From Streptomyces plumbidurans (GTDB lineage Bacteria > Actinomycetota > Actinomycetes > Streptomycetales > Streptomycetaceae), in the NCBI RefSeq assembly GCF_019857225.1, contig NZ_JAFJSY010000048.1, forward strand, positions 34,066-98,065: DNA of 64,000 nt, read 5' to 3'. The translations under genes were made by a program, and so were the position numbers. A model generated the notes under the pieces. That model saw only the letters and a list, made by a program, of their open reading frames with translations. It was not told the DNA's origin and did no database searches. Positions 7,845-17,889 of the stretch are shown here, piece by piece. Every line of letters begins with the position of its first letter. The first letter of the stretch is position 1.

Positions 7845-9311
7845 TCAGCCCTGCTCGGCCCACCACTCCTTGAGCGCCGCCACCGCCGCGTCGTGCTCCA
7901 TCGGGCCGTTTTCGAGGCGTAGTTCCAGCATTTGCTTGTAGGCGCGGCCGACGACCGGGCCGGGGCCGACTCCGAGGATCTCCATGATCTGGTTGCCGTC
8001 GAGGTCGGGGCGGATCGAGTCCAGCTCCTCCTGCTCCTGGAGTTGAGCGATGCGCTCCTCCAGGCCGTCGTACGCCCGTGAAAGGGCGGTCGCCTTGCGC
8101 TTGTTGCGGGTTGTGCAGTCCGAGCGGGTCAGCTTGTGGAGACGGTCGAGGAGGGGGCCGGCGTCGCGGACGTAGCGGCGGACCGCCGAATCCGTCCACT
8201 CTCCGGTGCCGTAGCCGTGGAACCTCAGGTGGAGTTCGACCAGACGCGAGACGTCCTTCACCAGATCGTTGGAGTACTTGAGCGCCGTCATGCGCTTCTT
8301 CGTCATCTTCGCGCCGACCACCTCGTGGTGGTGGAACGAGACCCGCCCGTCCTTCTCGAACCGCCGGGTGCGCGGCTTGCCGATGTCGTGCAGCAGTGCG
8401 GCCAGACGGAGGGTGAGGTCGGGGCCGTCCTCTTCCAGCGCGATCGCCTGTTCCAGAACGATCAGCGTGTGTTCGTAGACGTCCTTGTGCCGGTGATGCT
8501 CGTCGCTCTCCAGACGCAGCGCCGGCAGCTCGGGCAGCACGTAGTCGGCAAGACCGGTGTCGACGAGCAGCCTCAGACCCTTGCGCGGGTGCGCGGAAAG
8601 AATCAGCTTGTTGAGCTCCTCACGCACGCGCTCCGCCGAGACGATCTCGATCCGCCCGGCCATCTCCTTCATCGCCGCGACGACCTCGGGAGCCACCTCG
8701 AAATCGAGCTGCGCGGCGAACCGGGCCGCGCGCATCATCCGCAGCGGGTCGTCGGAGAAGGACGCCTCAGGCGTACCGGGGGTACGCAGCACGCGTGCCG
8801 CGATGTCGGCCCGTCCGTCGTGCGGGTCGATGAACTTCTTCTCCGGCAGCGCCAGTGCCATCGCGTTCATGGTGAAGTCGCGCCGGACGAGGTCTTCCTC
8901 GATCGAGTCGCCGTAGGACACCTCGGGCTTGCGCGAGGTCCGGTCGTAGGCCTCCGACCGGTAGGTCGTCACCTCGATCTGGAAGCTTCGCTCAGTGTCT
9001 CCGTCGCGGCCCACCTTCTGGGCCCCGACCGTGCCGAAGGCGATTCCGACCTCCCACACGGCGTCCGCCCACGGCCGGACGATCTTCAGGACGTCCTCGG
9101 GGCGGGCGTCGGTCGTGAAGTCGAGATCGTTGCCGAGCCGGCCGAGCAGCGCGTCCCTCACCGAGCCGCCGACGAGGGCGAGTGAGAACCCCGCCTCCTG
9201 GAACAGACGGGCAAGTTCGTCGGCGACAGGAGCGACGCGCAGTGACTCGCTGAGCACGCTGTGCTGCTCCTGGCTCGGGACGCTGAGGTGGGCTTCGTTG
9301 GCGTTCGGCAC
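7845..9311 (-). CDS. cca: CCA tRNA nucleotidyltransferase (CCA-adding enzyme)
   Basis: 488 residues. The N-terminal class II nucleotidyltransferase head has ALVGGSVRD and the metal-binding Asp pair in NDLDFTTDA; RRDFTMNAMAL and DPLRMMRAARF follow, then the neck/body helices, and a C-terminal HD domain with LLHDIGKP. It adds or repairs the 3' CCA of tRNAs; the tRNA-Ala at 45516 indeed does not encode CCA. Start GTG 9311 places the protein start at PNANEAH; there is no good Shine-Dalgarno sequence upstream, so this start is less certain, but upstream in-frame sequence does not look like protein. Confidence 0.93.
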   Translation of the reverse strand: MPNANEAHLSVPSQEQHSVLSESLRVAPVADELARLFQEAGFSLALVGGSVRDALLGRLGNDLDFTTDARPEDVLKIVRPWADAVWEVGIAFGTVGAQKVGRDGDTERSFQIEVTTYRSEAYDRTSRKPEVSYGDSIEEDLVRRDFTMNAMALALPEKKFIDPHDGRADIAARVLRTPGTPEASFSDDPLRMMRAARFAAQLDFEVAPEVVAAMKEMAGRIEIVSAERVREELNKLILSAHPRKGLRLLVDTGLADYVLPELPALRLESDEHHRHKDVYEHTLIVLEQAIALEEDGPDLTLRLAALLHDIGKPRTRRFEKDGRVSFHHHEVVGAKMTKKRMTALKYSNDLVKDVSRLVELHLRFHGYGTGEWTDSAVRRYVRDAGPLLDRLHKLTRSDCTTRNKRKATALSRAYDGLEERIAQLQEQEELDSIRPDLDGNQIMEILGVGPGPVVGRAYKQMLELRLENGPMEHDAAVAALKEWWAEQG

Positions 9312-9569
9312 AACAGAAGAGGGTACGTGGCCCGGGCGAGCGCCAGCGCCCCCATTAAAAGTGGCTGAACATCTGCCTGGATACGCGTACAAGGCCTGCC
9401 CCTGACGCGTACCGTGGCGCTTCGCTTTATACGCACACATAAGGGACGACCGGGGCCGGTCCCCCGATCTTGTGGAGCGGTCCGCGGCACTTCCCCTCGG
9501 CGCACATCGTTACCATGCGTGGACGCACATTCCGACGACCACTGACGACGACGAGGGACGGGCGAGCGC

Positions 9570-11981
9570 GTGGCCGAGGCGGCAGACTTCCAGGGGACGA
9601 CTCCCTCACCTGCCCGCCGCTGGCTGCGGCGCACCGGAGCACTGCTGGCCGGTGCGCCTCTGCTGGCCGGCCTCCTCCAGCTGCCCACCGCCGCCTCCGC
9701 GGAAGCGGCCGGTCAGACCTCGTTGAAAAACGCCTCCGGCGCGGGCTCGGTGGCCGTGGCCCTCGACACACTCAGCCCCAGCGCTCCCACGGACGGCGAC
9801 ACGGTGACCGTGTCGGGCACCGTGACCAACAACGGCAAGCAGACGGTCACCGGCGCCCACGTGGGACTGCGCCTGGGCCCCATGCTCACCACGCGCTCGG
9901 CCGTCGACGACACCGCCAGGAGCAGCGACAGCCTGCGGGGCACGACGGGCACGGAGGTCGGCGGCAAGTACGTCGAGAAGTTCTCCAAGCTCACTCCGGG
10001 GGTCGCCGAGCCCTTCAGCATCTCCGTACCGGTCGACAAGCTGGATCTGGGAAGCGACGGGATCTACCAGTTCGCCGTGTCTCTGTCCGGCCGTACGGCC
10101 GCGGAGCCCTGGGACCAGCTCCTCGGCATCCAGCGGACCTTCTTGCCCTGGCAGCCCGACGAGGCCGACACCAAGACGAAGACGACGTTCCTGTGGCCGC
10201 TCATCTCCACGGTCCACATGACTGCGGAGACGGGATCCAACGAGCAGCAGACGCCGGTCTTCCTCAACGACGACCTGGCCAAGGAGATCTCCCCCGGCGG
10301 CCGCCTCGACGAGATGCTGTCCCTGGGCAAGGATCTCGACGTCACCTGGGTGATCGACCCTGACCTGTTGGCGTCGGTGGACGCGATGACGAGCAGCTAT
10401 CGCGTCCGGACCCAAGGCACCGCCACCACGGCGGGCACGCACCAGGCGGTCGCCAAGCAGTGGCTCGCCGAACTGCAGACGGCGGTGGCGGACAAGGAGG
10501 TCGTCGCCCTGCCCTTCGCCGACCCGGACCTGGCCTCCCTCGCGCACGACGGCACCACCGTCACCGGCTCGCTCAGCCATCTCAAGGAAGCCACCGACGT
10601 CGTCGCCAACACCGTGGAGCCGATCCTCCACAAGAAGCCGGTGACCGACTTCGCCTGGCCGGTGAACGGCGCCGTCGACCCCTCCATCGTCAAGGTCGCC
10701 ACCTCCGCCGGCGCCGATCAGGTCATCGCGCGCAGCGACAGCCTCCAGGAGACCGGCGGCCTGCCCTACACGCCCTCAGCGGCCCGTCCGATCGGCGGCG
10801 GGACCACGGCCGTGGTCGCCGACGCCCGGCTGTCGACCTCGTTCCAGGGCGACCTCGCACGCGCGTCCACCGGCACACTCGCCGTGCAGCGGTTCCTCGC
10901 CCAGAGCCTCGCTCTCGACCTGCAGTCGGACAAGCAGCGCAGCGTCGTGATCGCCCCGCAGCGCATGCCGACCACACGCCAGGCCCAGGCGATGGCCACC
11001 GCGCTGACCTCCCTCGAGAACAGCGACTGGTCCGAGGCGCAGAACCTCACCGCCGCGGCGAAGACCAAGCCGGACCCGGGCGCCACGACGAAGGTCCCGT
11101 CGACCACCGCGTACCCCTCCTCGCTGCGCAGGCAGGAGCTGGGTCGCCAGGCCTTCGAAAAGATCGCGACCACCCAGGACAAGCTGGACAACTTCGCGGT
11201 GGTCCTCTCCGACGAGTCCCGGGTGGTGACCCCGTTCGGACGGGCGATGAACCGCGGGATGTCCACGTCGTGGCGCGGCCGCCCGACCGAGGCGAAGAGC
11301 TTCCGCACCAACGTGGACGACCACCTCAACGTCCTCGCGAGCCAGGTCAAGCTGATCGACAAGTCCGACACCAAGCTGTCCGGGCGCAGCGCCACGATCC
11401 CCGTGACCGTGCAGAACAACCTGGTGCAGGGCGTCGACCACCTGGTGCTGCGTCTCACCTCGACGAGCCCCACCCGTCTGCAGATCGGCGGCCACGCCTA
11501 CGACGAGCAGCGCATCGCGGTCTCCGGCGGACACAGCCAGACCGTGAAGTTCACGACGTCGGCCAAGGCCAACGGCCAGGCGTCGGTGGTCGCCCAGCTC
11601 TACACCGAGGACGGCCAGGAATACGGCAAGCCCGTCACCTTCGACGTCAAGGTCACCGAGTTCACGGCCACGGTGATGCTGGTCATCGGCGGCGGCTTCC
11701 TCCTGCTCGTTCTCGCCGGCTTCCGCATGTACACACAGCGCAAGCGGGCGGCTGCCCGTGAGGACGAGGAGGACGGCCCCGACGAGTCCGGCGAGTCCGC
11801 TGGGGAGCCCGAGGAGCCTTCTGACGAGCCCGGGAACCCCGAGGGCCCCAGGGACCGTCTGGACGAGGAGTCCGGCACCGACGCCCGGACAGACGACTCC
11901 GAGCAGCCGAGTGACCCGACATCGGACACCGCATCCGAAAGCGCCGACCCGTCCGGCACGGGTGAGAGAGTGGACCGTTGA
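9570..11981 (+). CDS. DUF6049-family secreted/membrane protein
   Basis: 803 residues. An Arg-rich N-terminus and hydrophobic stretch (about 20-45, ending in AASAEAA) form a signal peptide. A large outside region follows, with an immunoglobulin-like repeat near the start (DGDTVTVSGTVTNNGKQ) and another near the end (ATIPVTVQNNLVQG). One membrane helix (about 705-727) is followed by an acidic, Ser/Pro/Glu-rich cytoplasmic tail of about 70 residues. Start is GTG. The gene sits 43 nt upstream of murJ in the same direction; in actinobacteria this protein is regularly linked to murJ, which suggests a role in envelope assembly, but no biochemical function is established. Confidence 0.87.
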   Translation: MAEAADFQGTTPSPARRWLRRTGALLAGAPLLAGLLQLPTAASAEAAGQTSLKNASGAGSVAVALDTLSPSAPTDGDTVTVSGTVTNNGKQTVTGAHVGLRLGPMLTTRSAVDDTARSSDSLRGTTGTEVGGKYVEKFSKLTPGVAEPFSISVPVDKLDLGSDGIYQFAVSLSGRTAAEPWDQLLGIQRTFLPWQPDEADTKTKTTFLWPLISTVHMTAETGSNEQQTPVFLNDDLAKEISPGGRLDEMLSLGKDLDVTWVIDPDLLASVDAMTSSYRVRTQGTATTAGTHQAVAKQWLAELQTAVADKEVVALPFADPDLASLAHDGTTVTGSLSHLKEATDVVANTVEPILHKKPVTDFAWPVNGAVDPSIVKVATSAGADQVIARSDSLQETGGLPYTPSAARPIGGGTTAVVADARLSTSFQGDLARASTGTLAVQRFLAQSLALDLQSDKQRSVVIAPQRMPTTRQAQAMATALTSLENSDWSEAQNLTAAAKTKPDPGATTKVPSTTAYPSSLRRQELGRQAFEKIATTQDKLDNFAVVLSDESRVVTPFGRAMNRGMSTSWRGRPTEAKSFRTNVDDHLNVLASQVKLIDKSDTKLSGRSATIPVTVQNNLVQGVDHLVLRLTSTSPTRLQIGGHAYDEQRIAVSGGHSQTVKFTTSAKANGQASVVAQLYTEDGQEYGKPVTFDVKVTEFTATVMLVIGGGFLLLVLAGFRMYTQRKRAAAREDEEDGPDESGESAGEPEEPSDEPGNPEGPRDRLDEESGTDARTDDSEQPSDPTSDTASESADPSGTGERVDR

Positions 11982-12024
11982 GGATGCGTGGCCGGTGGGC
12001 CAGGGACTATGAGGTGGGGTAACC

Positions 12025-14295
12025 ATGAACGCGCCGTACGACGGTGACCGCGGCCGGCCCGCGGGCAGCTCGGGTTCCCCCGAGGGCGCGCCGCCCGAGC
12101 ACGGCCAGGCGCAGCAGCAGCCCCCCGCCGACATGTACCTCCAGGACGCCTACGACCAGGACCCCTACCGGGCGCAGGACCTCTCCGCGCAGGACCCGGT
12201 CGCCGAGGCCCTCTACGACCGCGCCGCGCACCCTCCGCCGCCCCCGGGCACCTACCAGCCGCAGCAGCCGCTGTACGCCCAGCCCCAGCAGTCCCCGCAC
12301 GCTCCCGACCCGCGCGTGTGGGCCCAGACCCCCGCGCCCGAGCCGGACGGACCGAGCCAGTACCTGCCCTACGGCGACGATCCCCGCCGAACCCAGTTCG
12401 TGGGCGTCGACGACCTGGTCACGCAGGCCGGCGAGGAGCGCCACGAACCGGATGCCTTCGCGCATCTCTTCCGGGACCAGCAGCAGGGCGGCGGATATCT
12501 GCCGTCGGGCGCCCCGTCGGTGCCCGGCCCCGCCGCGGCCCCGGGCGGACAGCCGCCCGCGCCGCAGTACCAGGCTCCCGCCGCCCCCACCCAGGCGGCC
12601 GACCAGACCATGAACCTCGGTGCCGTACCCGCCGCGGCCCCGGCGCCCGCCCCCGCGACGAAGGGCGGCAAGTCCGGCGGCCTGCTCAAGTCGAGCGCCG
12701 TGATGGCGGCGGGCACGCTGGTGTCCCGCCTCACCGGGTTCATCCGCTCCGCGCTGATCGTCTCCGCCCTCGGTGTCGGCCTGCTCGGTGACACCTTCCA
12801 GGTCGCCTACCAGCTGCCGACGATGATCTACATCCTCACCGTCGGCGGCGGCCTCAACTCCGTCTTCGTCCCGCAGCTGGTGCGTGCGATGAAGGAGGAC
12901 GAGGACGGCGGCGAGGCCTACGCCAACCGGCTGCTGACCCTGGTCATGGTGGCACTGGGCGCTCTCACGGTGCTGGCGATCCTCGGGGCCCCATTGCTGA
13001 TCCGCCTGCTGTCCGACTCCGTCGCCGGCGATCCGGCGGCCAACGAGGTCGGCGTCACCTTCGTCCGCTACTTCCTGCCCTCGATCTTCTTCATGGGCGT
13101 CCATGTGGTGATGGGTCAGGTCCTCAACGCCCGTGGGAAGTTCGGCGCGATGATGTGGACGCCGGTCCTGAACAACATCGTCATCATCGTGACGCTCGGC
13201 ATGTTCATCTGGGTGTACGGAACCGCGGCCGACTCCGGTATGAAGGTCACCACCATCCCACCGGAGGGCCAGCGGCTCCTCGGCATCGGCGTGCTGCTCG
13301 GCCTGGTCGTCCAGGCGCTGGCGATGATCCCCTACCTGCGCGAGACCGGGTTCCGGCTGCGGCTGCGGTTCGACTGGAAGGGCCACGGCCTCGGCAAGGC
13401 GGCGACTCTCGCCAAGTGGACTGTTCTGTTCGTCCTCGCCAACCAGGCGGGCGCCATCGTCGTCTCGCAGCTGTCCACCTCGGCGGGCAAGCTCTCGCCT
13501 GTCGACGGCACCGGCTTCGCCGCCTACGCCAACGCGCAGCTGATCTGGGGCCTCCCGCAGGCCATCATCACCGTCTCCCTGATGGCCGCCCTGCTGCCGC
13601 GCATCTCGCGCTCGGCGGCCGATGGCGACAGCGGCGCCGTACGCGAAGACATCTCCCAGGGGCTGCGGACCACGGCCGTCGCCATCGTCCCGATCGCCTT
13701 CGGCTTCCTCGCCCTCGGCATCCCGATGTGCACGCTGATCTTCGGCACTTCGGGCACCAGCGAGGCCACGAACATGGGGTACATGCTGATGGCTTTCGCC
13801 CTCGGCCTGATCCCCTACTCCGTGCAGTACGTCGTCCTGCGCGCGTTCTACGCCTACGAGGACACCCGGACGCCCTTCTACAACACGGTCATCGTGGCCG
13901 CGGTCAACGCGGGCGCCTCGGTGGTGTGTTACTACGTGCTCCCGGCCCGCTGGGCCGTGGCCGGCATGGCCGCCTCGTACGGCCTCGCCTACGCGATCGG
14001 CGTCGGTGTCGCCTGGAACCGGCTGCGCAAGCGCCTCGGCGGCGACCTGGACGGCGCCCGTGTGCTGCGGACGTACGCACGGCTCGGCATCGCCTCCGTC
14101 CCGGCGGCGCTGCTGGCCGGTGCGGCCTGCTACGAGATCGGCCACACGCTCGGCCAGGGCGTCGTCGGATCGTTCGCCGCGCTGCTGGTCGGCGGGGCTG
14201 TTCTGCTCGGAATCTTCTTCGTTGCCGCTCGCAAGATGCGCATCGAGGAGCTGAACTCGCTGGTCGGCATGGTCCGCGGACGTCTGGGGCGCTGA
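12025..14295 (+). CDS. murJ: MurJ/MviN lipid II flippase
   Basis: 756 residues. The first 215 or so are a Pro/Gln/Ala-rich cytoplasmic extension typical of Streptomyces. The remainder is a MATE-like/MOP-superfamily core of about 14 membrane helices starting at SSAVMAAGTLVSRLTGFIR, with GDTFQVAYQLP and YVVLRAFYAYEDTRTPFYN also characteristic. It moves lipid II across the membrane for peptidoglycan synthesis. Unlike mycobacterial MviN there is no C-terminal pseudokinase; that module is encoded by the next gene (starting 138 nt downstream). Confidence 0.94.
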   Translation: MNAPYDGDRGRPAGSSGSPEGAPPEHGQAQQQPPADMYLQDAYDQDPYRAQDLSAQDPVAEALYDRAAHPPPPPGTYQPQQPLYAQPQQSPHAPDPRVWAQTPAPEPDGPSQYLPYGDDPRRTQFVGVDDLVTQAGEERHEPDAFAHLFRDQQQGGGYLPSGAPSVPGPAAAPGGQPPAPQYQAPAAPTQAADQTMNLGAVPAAAPAPAPATKGGKSGGLLKSSAVMAAGTLVSRLTGFIRSALIVSALGVGLLGDTFQVAYQLPTMIYILTVGGGLNSVFVPQLVRAMKEDEDGGEAYANRLLTLVMVALGALTVLAILGAPLLIRLLSDSVAGDPAANEVGVTFVRYFLPSIFFMGVHVVMGQVLNARGKFGAMMWTPVLNNIVIIVTLGMFIWVYGTAADSGMKVTTIPPEGQRLLGIGVLLGLVVQALAMIPYLRETGFRLRLRFDWKGHGLGKAATLAKWTVLFVLANQAGAIVVSQLSTSAGKLSPVDGTGFAAYANAQLIWGLPQAIITVSLMAALLPRISRSAADGDSGAVREDISQGLRTTAVAIVPIAFGFLALGIPMCTLIFGTSGTSEATNMGYMLMAFALGLIPYSVQYVVLRAFYAYEDTRTPFYNTVIVAAVNAGASVVCYYVLPARWAVAGMAASYGLAYAIGVGVAWNRLRKRLGGDLDGARVLRTYARLGIASVPAALLAGAACYEIGHTLGQGVVGSFAALLVGGAVLLGIFFVAARKMRIEELNSLVGMVRGRLGR

Positions 14296-14433
14296 CGGGC
14301 GGGTAGGCGCACAACCATCGTCCGCCATCGTGTGTCGTGCATAGCGGCGGACTGTGGGCACAATTGGTTTCGGCGTCGGACGGCGCGCACGGAAGTCGGT
14401 CGGCGCGCGAGGATTGGGGAGGCAGGGACGACG

Positions 14434-16152
14434 GTGGCGGAACGGAGCACGGCTGCCGTCGACGTGGCAGACAACAGCGGTGACGAGCCGCTGACCGCGG
14501 AGGCGGACCAGTCCACGGCCGACGGGGTGGCCCAGAACCGGGAGCGGGACACGGAGAGCGACGAGGCACAGGGGAGCGGCGGGACCGAGAGTCCTGAGAA
14601 GGCCTCACCACCCGAGCTGCACAGCGGTCACAAGCTCGCCAGACGCTATCGGCTCGAGGAGTGCGTCACCCGTCTGGACGGATTCAGCAGCTGGCGTGCC
14701 GTCGACGAGAAGCTGCGCCGTGCCGTCGGTGTCCATCTGCTGCCCGCGGACCACACACGGGCCCGTTCGGTCCTGGCGGCGGCCCGATCCGCGGCACTGC
14801 TCGGCGACCCCCGCTTCGTCCAAGTGCTCGACGCCGTGGAGGAGAACGACCTCGTCTACGTCGTCCACGAGTGGCTGCCCGACGCCGTGGAGCTGACCGC
14901 CCTTCTCGCCGCCGGCCCGATGGAGCCGCACGACGCGTACCAGATGGTCAGTCAGGTCTCCTCCGCGATGGCCGCCGCGCACCGCGAGGGCCTGGCGCAC
15001 CTTCGGCTGAACCCCAACGCCGTGCTGCGCACCTCCAGCGGCCAGTGGCGCATCCGTGGTCTCGCCGTCAACGCCGCGCTGCGCGGCATCAGTTCGGAAA
15101 CCCCACAGCGCACCGACACGGAAGCCATCGGCGCGCTGCTGTATGCCGGACTGACCCAGCGCTGGCCGTACGAGGACGACGCCTACGGCCTGGCCGGGCT
15201 GCCCAAGGACGTCGGCCTGATCGCACCCGACCAGGTGCGGGCCCACGTCCACCGCGGGCTGTCCGAGCTGGCCATGCGCGCGCTCGTCAACGACGGGGCG
15301 ACCGCCTCGCGTCACGAGCCCCCGTGCACGACGCCGGAGGAACTGGTGAAGGCGATCGGTGAGATGCCCCGCATCCGCCCGCCGGAGCCCTCGTTCACCG
15401 CACCGCCGGAATACCAGCGCACGACCTACCAGCAGGGCACATACGGCCGCCCGGCGCCACGTCCCGGCGCCACCCAGCCGGTGCCGACGCCCCCGGCGCC
15501 GCTGCAGAGCCGTACCGGCAAGGCCCTGAAGTGGGCCGTGTCGGCCCTCCTCATCGCGGCCCTGGGCCTGGGCAGCTGGCAGCTCGCGGACGCGCTGATG
15601 GACAAGGGCGGCAAGTCCGGCGACACCAGCAACACCCAGACCAATGACGGGCACGACAAGAACGGCAGCCAGTCGTCGCCGGTCAGGCCCCTCAGGATCA
15701 CCGACGCGCAGGAGTACGCCGCCGAGGGTTCGCTGCAGGCACCCGGTGACGTCGGCAAGACCTATGACGGCAGCACCTCCACCTACTGGCGGACCAAGAC
15801 CTACCAGGCCGGCCCCAAGCTCGCGCCGTACAAGCCGGGCGTAGGCATCGTCTACCAGCTCGGCTCGAACCAGACGATCTCGACGGCGACCATAGGGCTC
15901 CGATACGCCGGCAACCACACGACGGTCCATCTGTACGCCACCGACTCCCTGACTCCGTCGACTTCGGTGGACGGAATGAAGGAGATCGGAACCGCCACCA
16001 CGAGCGGCACCTCTCTCACAGTGAAGGCCTCGAGCAAGCTCAAGACCCAGTACGTTCTGCTGTGGATCACGGACGTGCCACCGACACCCGGCGACGCATA
16101 CAGCGGAGCGGGCTACAAGCAGGCCGTCACGGACGTGAAGTTCACCGGCTGA
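14434..16152 (+). CDS. Membrane-anchored pseudokinase with extracellular jelly-roll domain (MviN C-terminal equivalent)
   Basis: 572 residues. A Ser/Thr-kinase-like domain (about 65-320) keeps the fold motifs but not the catalytic ones: the HRD-type loop reads HLRLNPNAVL and the DFG position reads RIRGLAV. A Pro-rich linker, one membrane helix (about 365-388) and an outside domain (about 420-572) with the layout of a galactose-binding-like/F5-8 C domain (DGSTSTYWRTKTY, then a beta-rich stretch) follow. In M. tuberculosis the same two modules are fused to MviN; PknB phosphorylates the pseudokinase and FhaA binds it. GTG 14434 has GGGAGG upstream. Here it most likely works beside MurJ. Confidence 0.88.
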   Translation: MAERSTAAVDVADNSGDEPLTAEADQSTADGVAQNRERDTESDEAQGSGGTESPEKASPPELHSGHKLARRYRLEECVTRLDGFSSWRAVDEKLRRAVGVHLLPADHTRARSVLAAARSAALLGDPRFVQVLDAVEENDLVYVVHEWLPDAVELTALLAAGPMEPHDAYQMVSQVSSAMAAAHREGLAHLRLNPNAVLRTSSGQWRIRGLAVNAALRGISSETPQRTDTEAIGALLYAGLTQRWPYEDDAYGLAGLPKDVGLIAPDQVRAHVHRGLSELAMRALVNDGATASRHEPPCTTPEELVKAIGEMPRIRPPEPSFTAPPEYQRTTYQQGTYGRPAPRPGATQPVPTPPAPLQSRTGKALKWAVSALLIAALGLGSWQLADALMDKGGKSGDTSNTQTNDGHDKNGSQSSPVRPLRITDAQEYAAEGSLQAPGDVGKTYDGSTSTYWRTKTYQAGPKLAPYKPGVGIVYQLGSNQTISTATIGLRYAGNHTTVHLYATDSLTPSTSVDGMKEIGTATTSGTSLTVKASSKLKTQYVLLWITDVPPTPGDAYSGAGYKQAVTDVKFTG

Positions 16153-16183
16153 CCAGAAACCGCATCCCGGGGGAGGGGGTCCG

Positions 16184-16909
16184 ATGGCAGATGACACCGC
16201 ATACGGCGACACCAGCGATCAGGACCTCCTGGCCCGCCATGTGGACGGCGACCCGGACGCCTTCGGTGAGCTCGTGCGGCGTCATCGCGACCGGCTCTGG
16301 GCGGTGGCCCTACGGACGCTGGGAGACCGCGAGGAGGCCGCTGACGCCGTCCAGGACGCACTGGTGTCGGCCTACCGGGCCGCCCACACCTTCCGGGGCC
16401 AGTCGGCCGTCACGACATGGCTGCACCGCATCACCGTGAACGCGTGTCTCGACCGTGCCCGCAAGGCCGCATCCCGGAAGACCTCCCCGGTGGACGACAC
16501 CGAGCGGCTGGAGCAGCTGCTGGAGCCGCACGAGGAGGCATCGGCGCCGGCCGAGCGCAACGATCTGCACCGCCAGCTCCTGGAAGCACTCGGCACCCTC
16601 CCTCCGGACCAGCGGGCCGCTCTCGTCCTCGTCGACATGCAGGGGTATCCCGTCGCCGAGGCCGCGCATCTGCTCGATGTGCCGACCGGCACGGTCAAGA
16701 GCCGCTGCGCCCGGGGCAGAGCCAGACTGCTGCCGCTGCTCGCTCATCTACGGCCCGAGAAGGGCGACCAGAGAAAGGAACAGGGCGAAGCGCGGAACCG
16801 TACGCAGGGGACATCCGTCCCACCGGCAGCGGGTCCGCCGACCGACGGTCCACGCGATACCGGGCCGAGTGATTCAGCTGCAGTGAAGGGCGGAGGTGGG
16901 CGAGCGTGA
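16184..16909 (+). CDS. sigM: ECF sigma factor SigM
   Basis: 241 residues. Region 2 (DPDAFGELVRRHRDRLWAVA through TTWLHRITVNACLDRAR) and region 4 (LPPDQRAALVLVDMQGYPV, then a helix-turn-helix ending TGTVKSRCARGRARL) are complete. A disordered C-terminal tail of about 45 residues is unusual in length. It directs RNA polymerase to envelope or oxidative stress promoters in the mycobacterial counterpart. The stop codon overlaps the GTG start of the anti-sigma gene (GTGA), so the pair is translationally coupled. Confidence 0.92.
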   Translation: MADDTAYGDTSDQDLLARHVDGDPDAFGELVRRHRDRLWAVALRTLGDREEAADAVQDALVSAYRAAHTFRGQSAVTTWLHRITVNACLDRARKAASRKTSPVDDTERLEQLLEPHEEASAPAERNDLHRQLLEALGTLPPDQRAALVLVDMQGYPVAEAAHLLDVPTGTVKSRCARGRARLLPLLAHLRPEKGDQRKEQGEARNRTQGTSVPPAAGPPTDGPRDTGPSDSAAVKGGGGRA

Positions 16910-17817
16910 CATCCACGACGGACATGGCCGGGCACCCGGACGTCGCCGAAATCTCCGACCTCACCGAAGGACTGCTCGAACCGTCACGGACCGCCGACAT
17001 ACAACGGCACCTGGACGAGTGCGAGCTCTGCGCGGACGTCCACGCATCGCTGGAGGAGATCCGCGGACTGCTCGGCTCTGTGCCCGGTCCGACACGCATG
17101 CCGGCCGATGTCGCCGAACGCATCGACGCCGCCCTCGCGGCCGAGGCGCTGCTGAACGCGACGGCGCCCGACGACAGGGACGCCCCGGCTCTCGTCGGTT
17201 CCGCCCGTCCCGTGGCCGACACCGACGAAGGTGCGCATGTTTCACGTGAAACATCGCCGACGACGGATCGTCCCGCAGGCCGTGCCCGCTCCTCCACCAC
17301 CGGGCCGGGCCGCAAGGAGCGCAAGAAGACCGGGCGTCGCAGGATCGCCGTCCTGGGCACCGTCTTCACGGTCGCCGCCCTGGGCCTCGGCTCGGTCCTG
17401 GTGGCGACGCTGAACGACGACAAGCCGCCCGCCGCAGAGGCCCAGAGGTCGACAGCGCCGGACACCTTCTCGGAGTCCAAGCTGCAGAGTCAGGTCGACG
17501 GCCTCCTCAAGAAGCAGGACACGCAGAGCGGCTCCCATGCACCGCACAGTCTCGGCGTGGACGGCGGAAGCAACCAGCCCAAGGTCTTCCGGCAGCCCAC
17601 GGTCCCGGACTGTGTGAGTGAGGGCATCGGGCGTACGGACGCACCGCTCGCCACACAGCAAGGGACCTACAAGGGGACCAATGCTCTGCTGGTGGTCATG
17701 CCCGACGCCAACGCCGGCAGCCGGGTGATCGCCTACATCGTCGACGCGACGTGTGTGACGCACCCGTCGTCCGGCAAGGCGAAGGTGCTTCTGACGCACT
17801 CGTACAACCAGCCCTGA
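16906..17817 (+). CDS. Zinc-binding anti-sigma factor, single-pass membrane protein
   Basis: 303 residues. The N-terminal anti-sigma domain has the ZAS motif H35-x3-C39-x2-C42 (HLDECELC). A variable linker contains a parS site at DNA level, read as VSRET (112-116). One membrane helix follows (about 145-166), then an outside domain with two cysteines (DCVSEG, ATCVTH). Overlap with sigM by 4 bp argues that it holds SigM inactive at the membrane and releases it on a signal sensed outside or through thiol state. Confidence 0.9.
   Translation: MTSTTDMAGHPDVAEISDLTEGLLEPSRTADIQRHLDECELCADVHASLEEIRGLLGSVPGPTRMPADVAERIDAALAAEALLNATAPDDRDAPALVGSARPVADTDEGAHVSRETSPTTDRPAGRARSSTTGPGRKERKKTGRRRIAVLGTVFTVAALGLGSVLVATLNDDKPPAAEAQRSTAPDTFSESKLQSQVDGLLKKQDTQSGSHAPHSLGVDGGSNQPKVFRQPTVPDCVSEGIGRTDAPLATQQGTYKGTNALLVVMPDANAGSRVIAYIVDATCVTHPSSGKAKVLLTHSYNQP
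17239..17252. other. parS: parS site inside the anti-sigma gene
   Basis: Exact GTTTCACGTGAAAC, extended to an 18-bp palindrome. It lies in the region coding the low-complexity linker of the anti-sigma factor. Confidence 0.92.
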
Positions 17818-17889
17818 GCGCGCACGCTTGGCCTTCGTTCTGCGTGGTATCCCGTACCGTGTGGCGCCTCCGTGTGCCCGGACACAGTG

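Noticed and set aside
12007..14361. A 784-codon minus-strand open frame opposite murJ
   Set aside because: Antisense shadow of a recognised gene, as with similar long frames opposite gyrB, pknB, pbpA and the yidC region.
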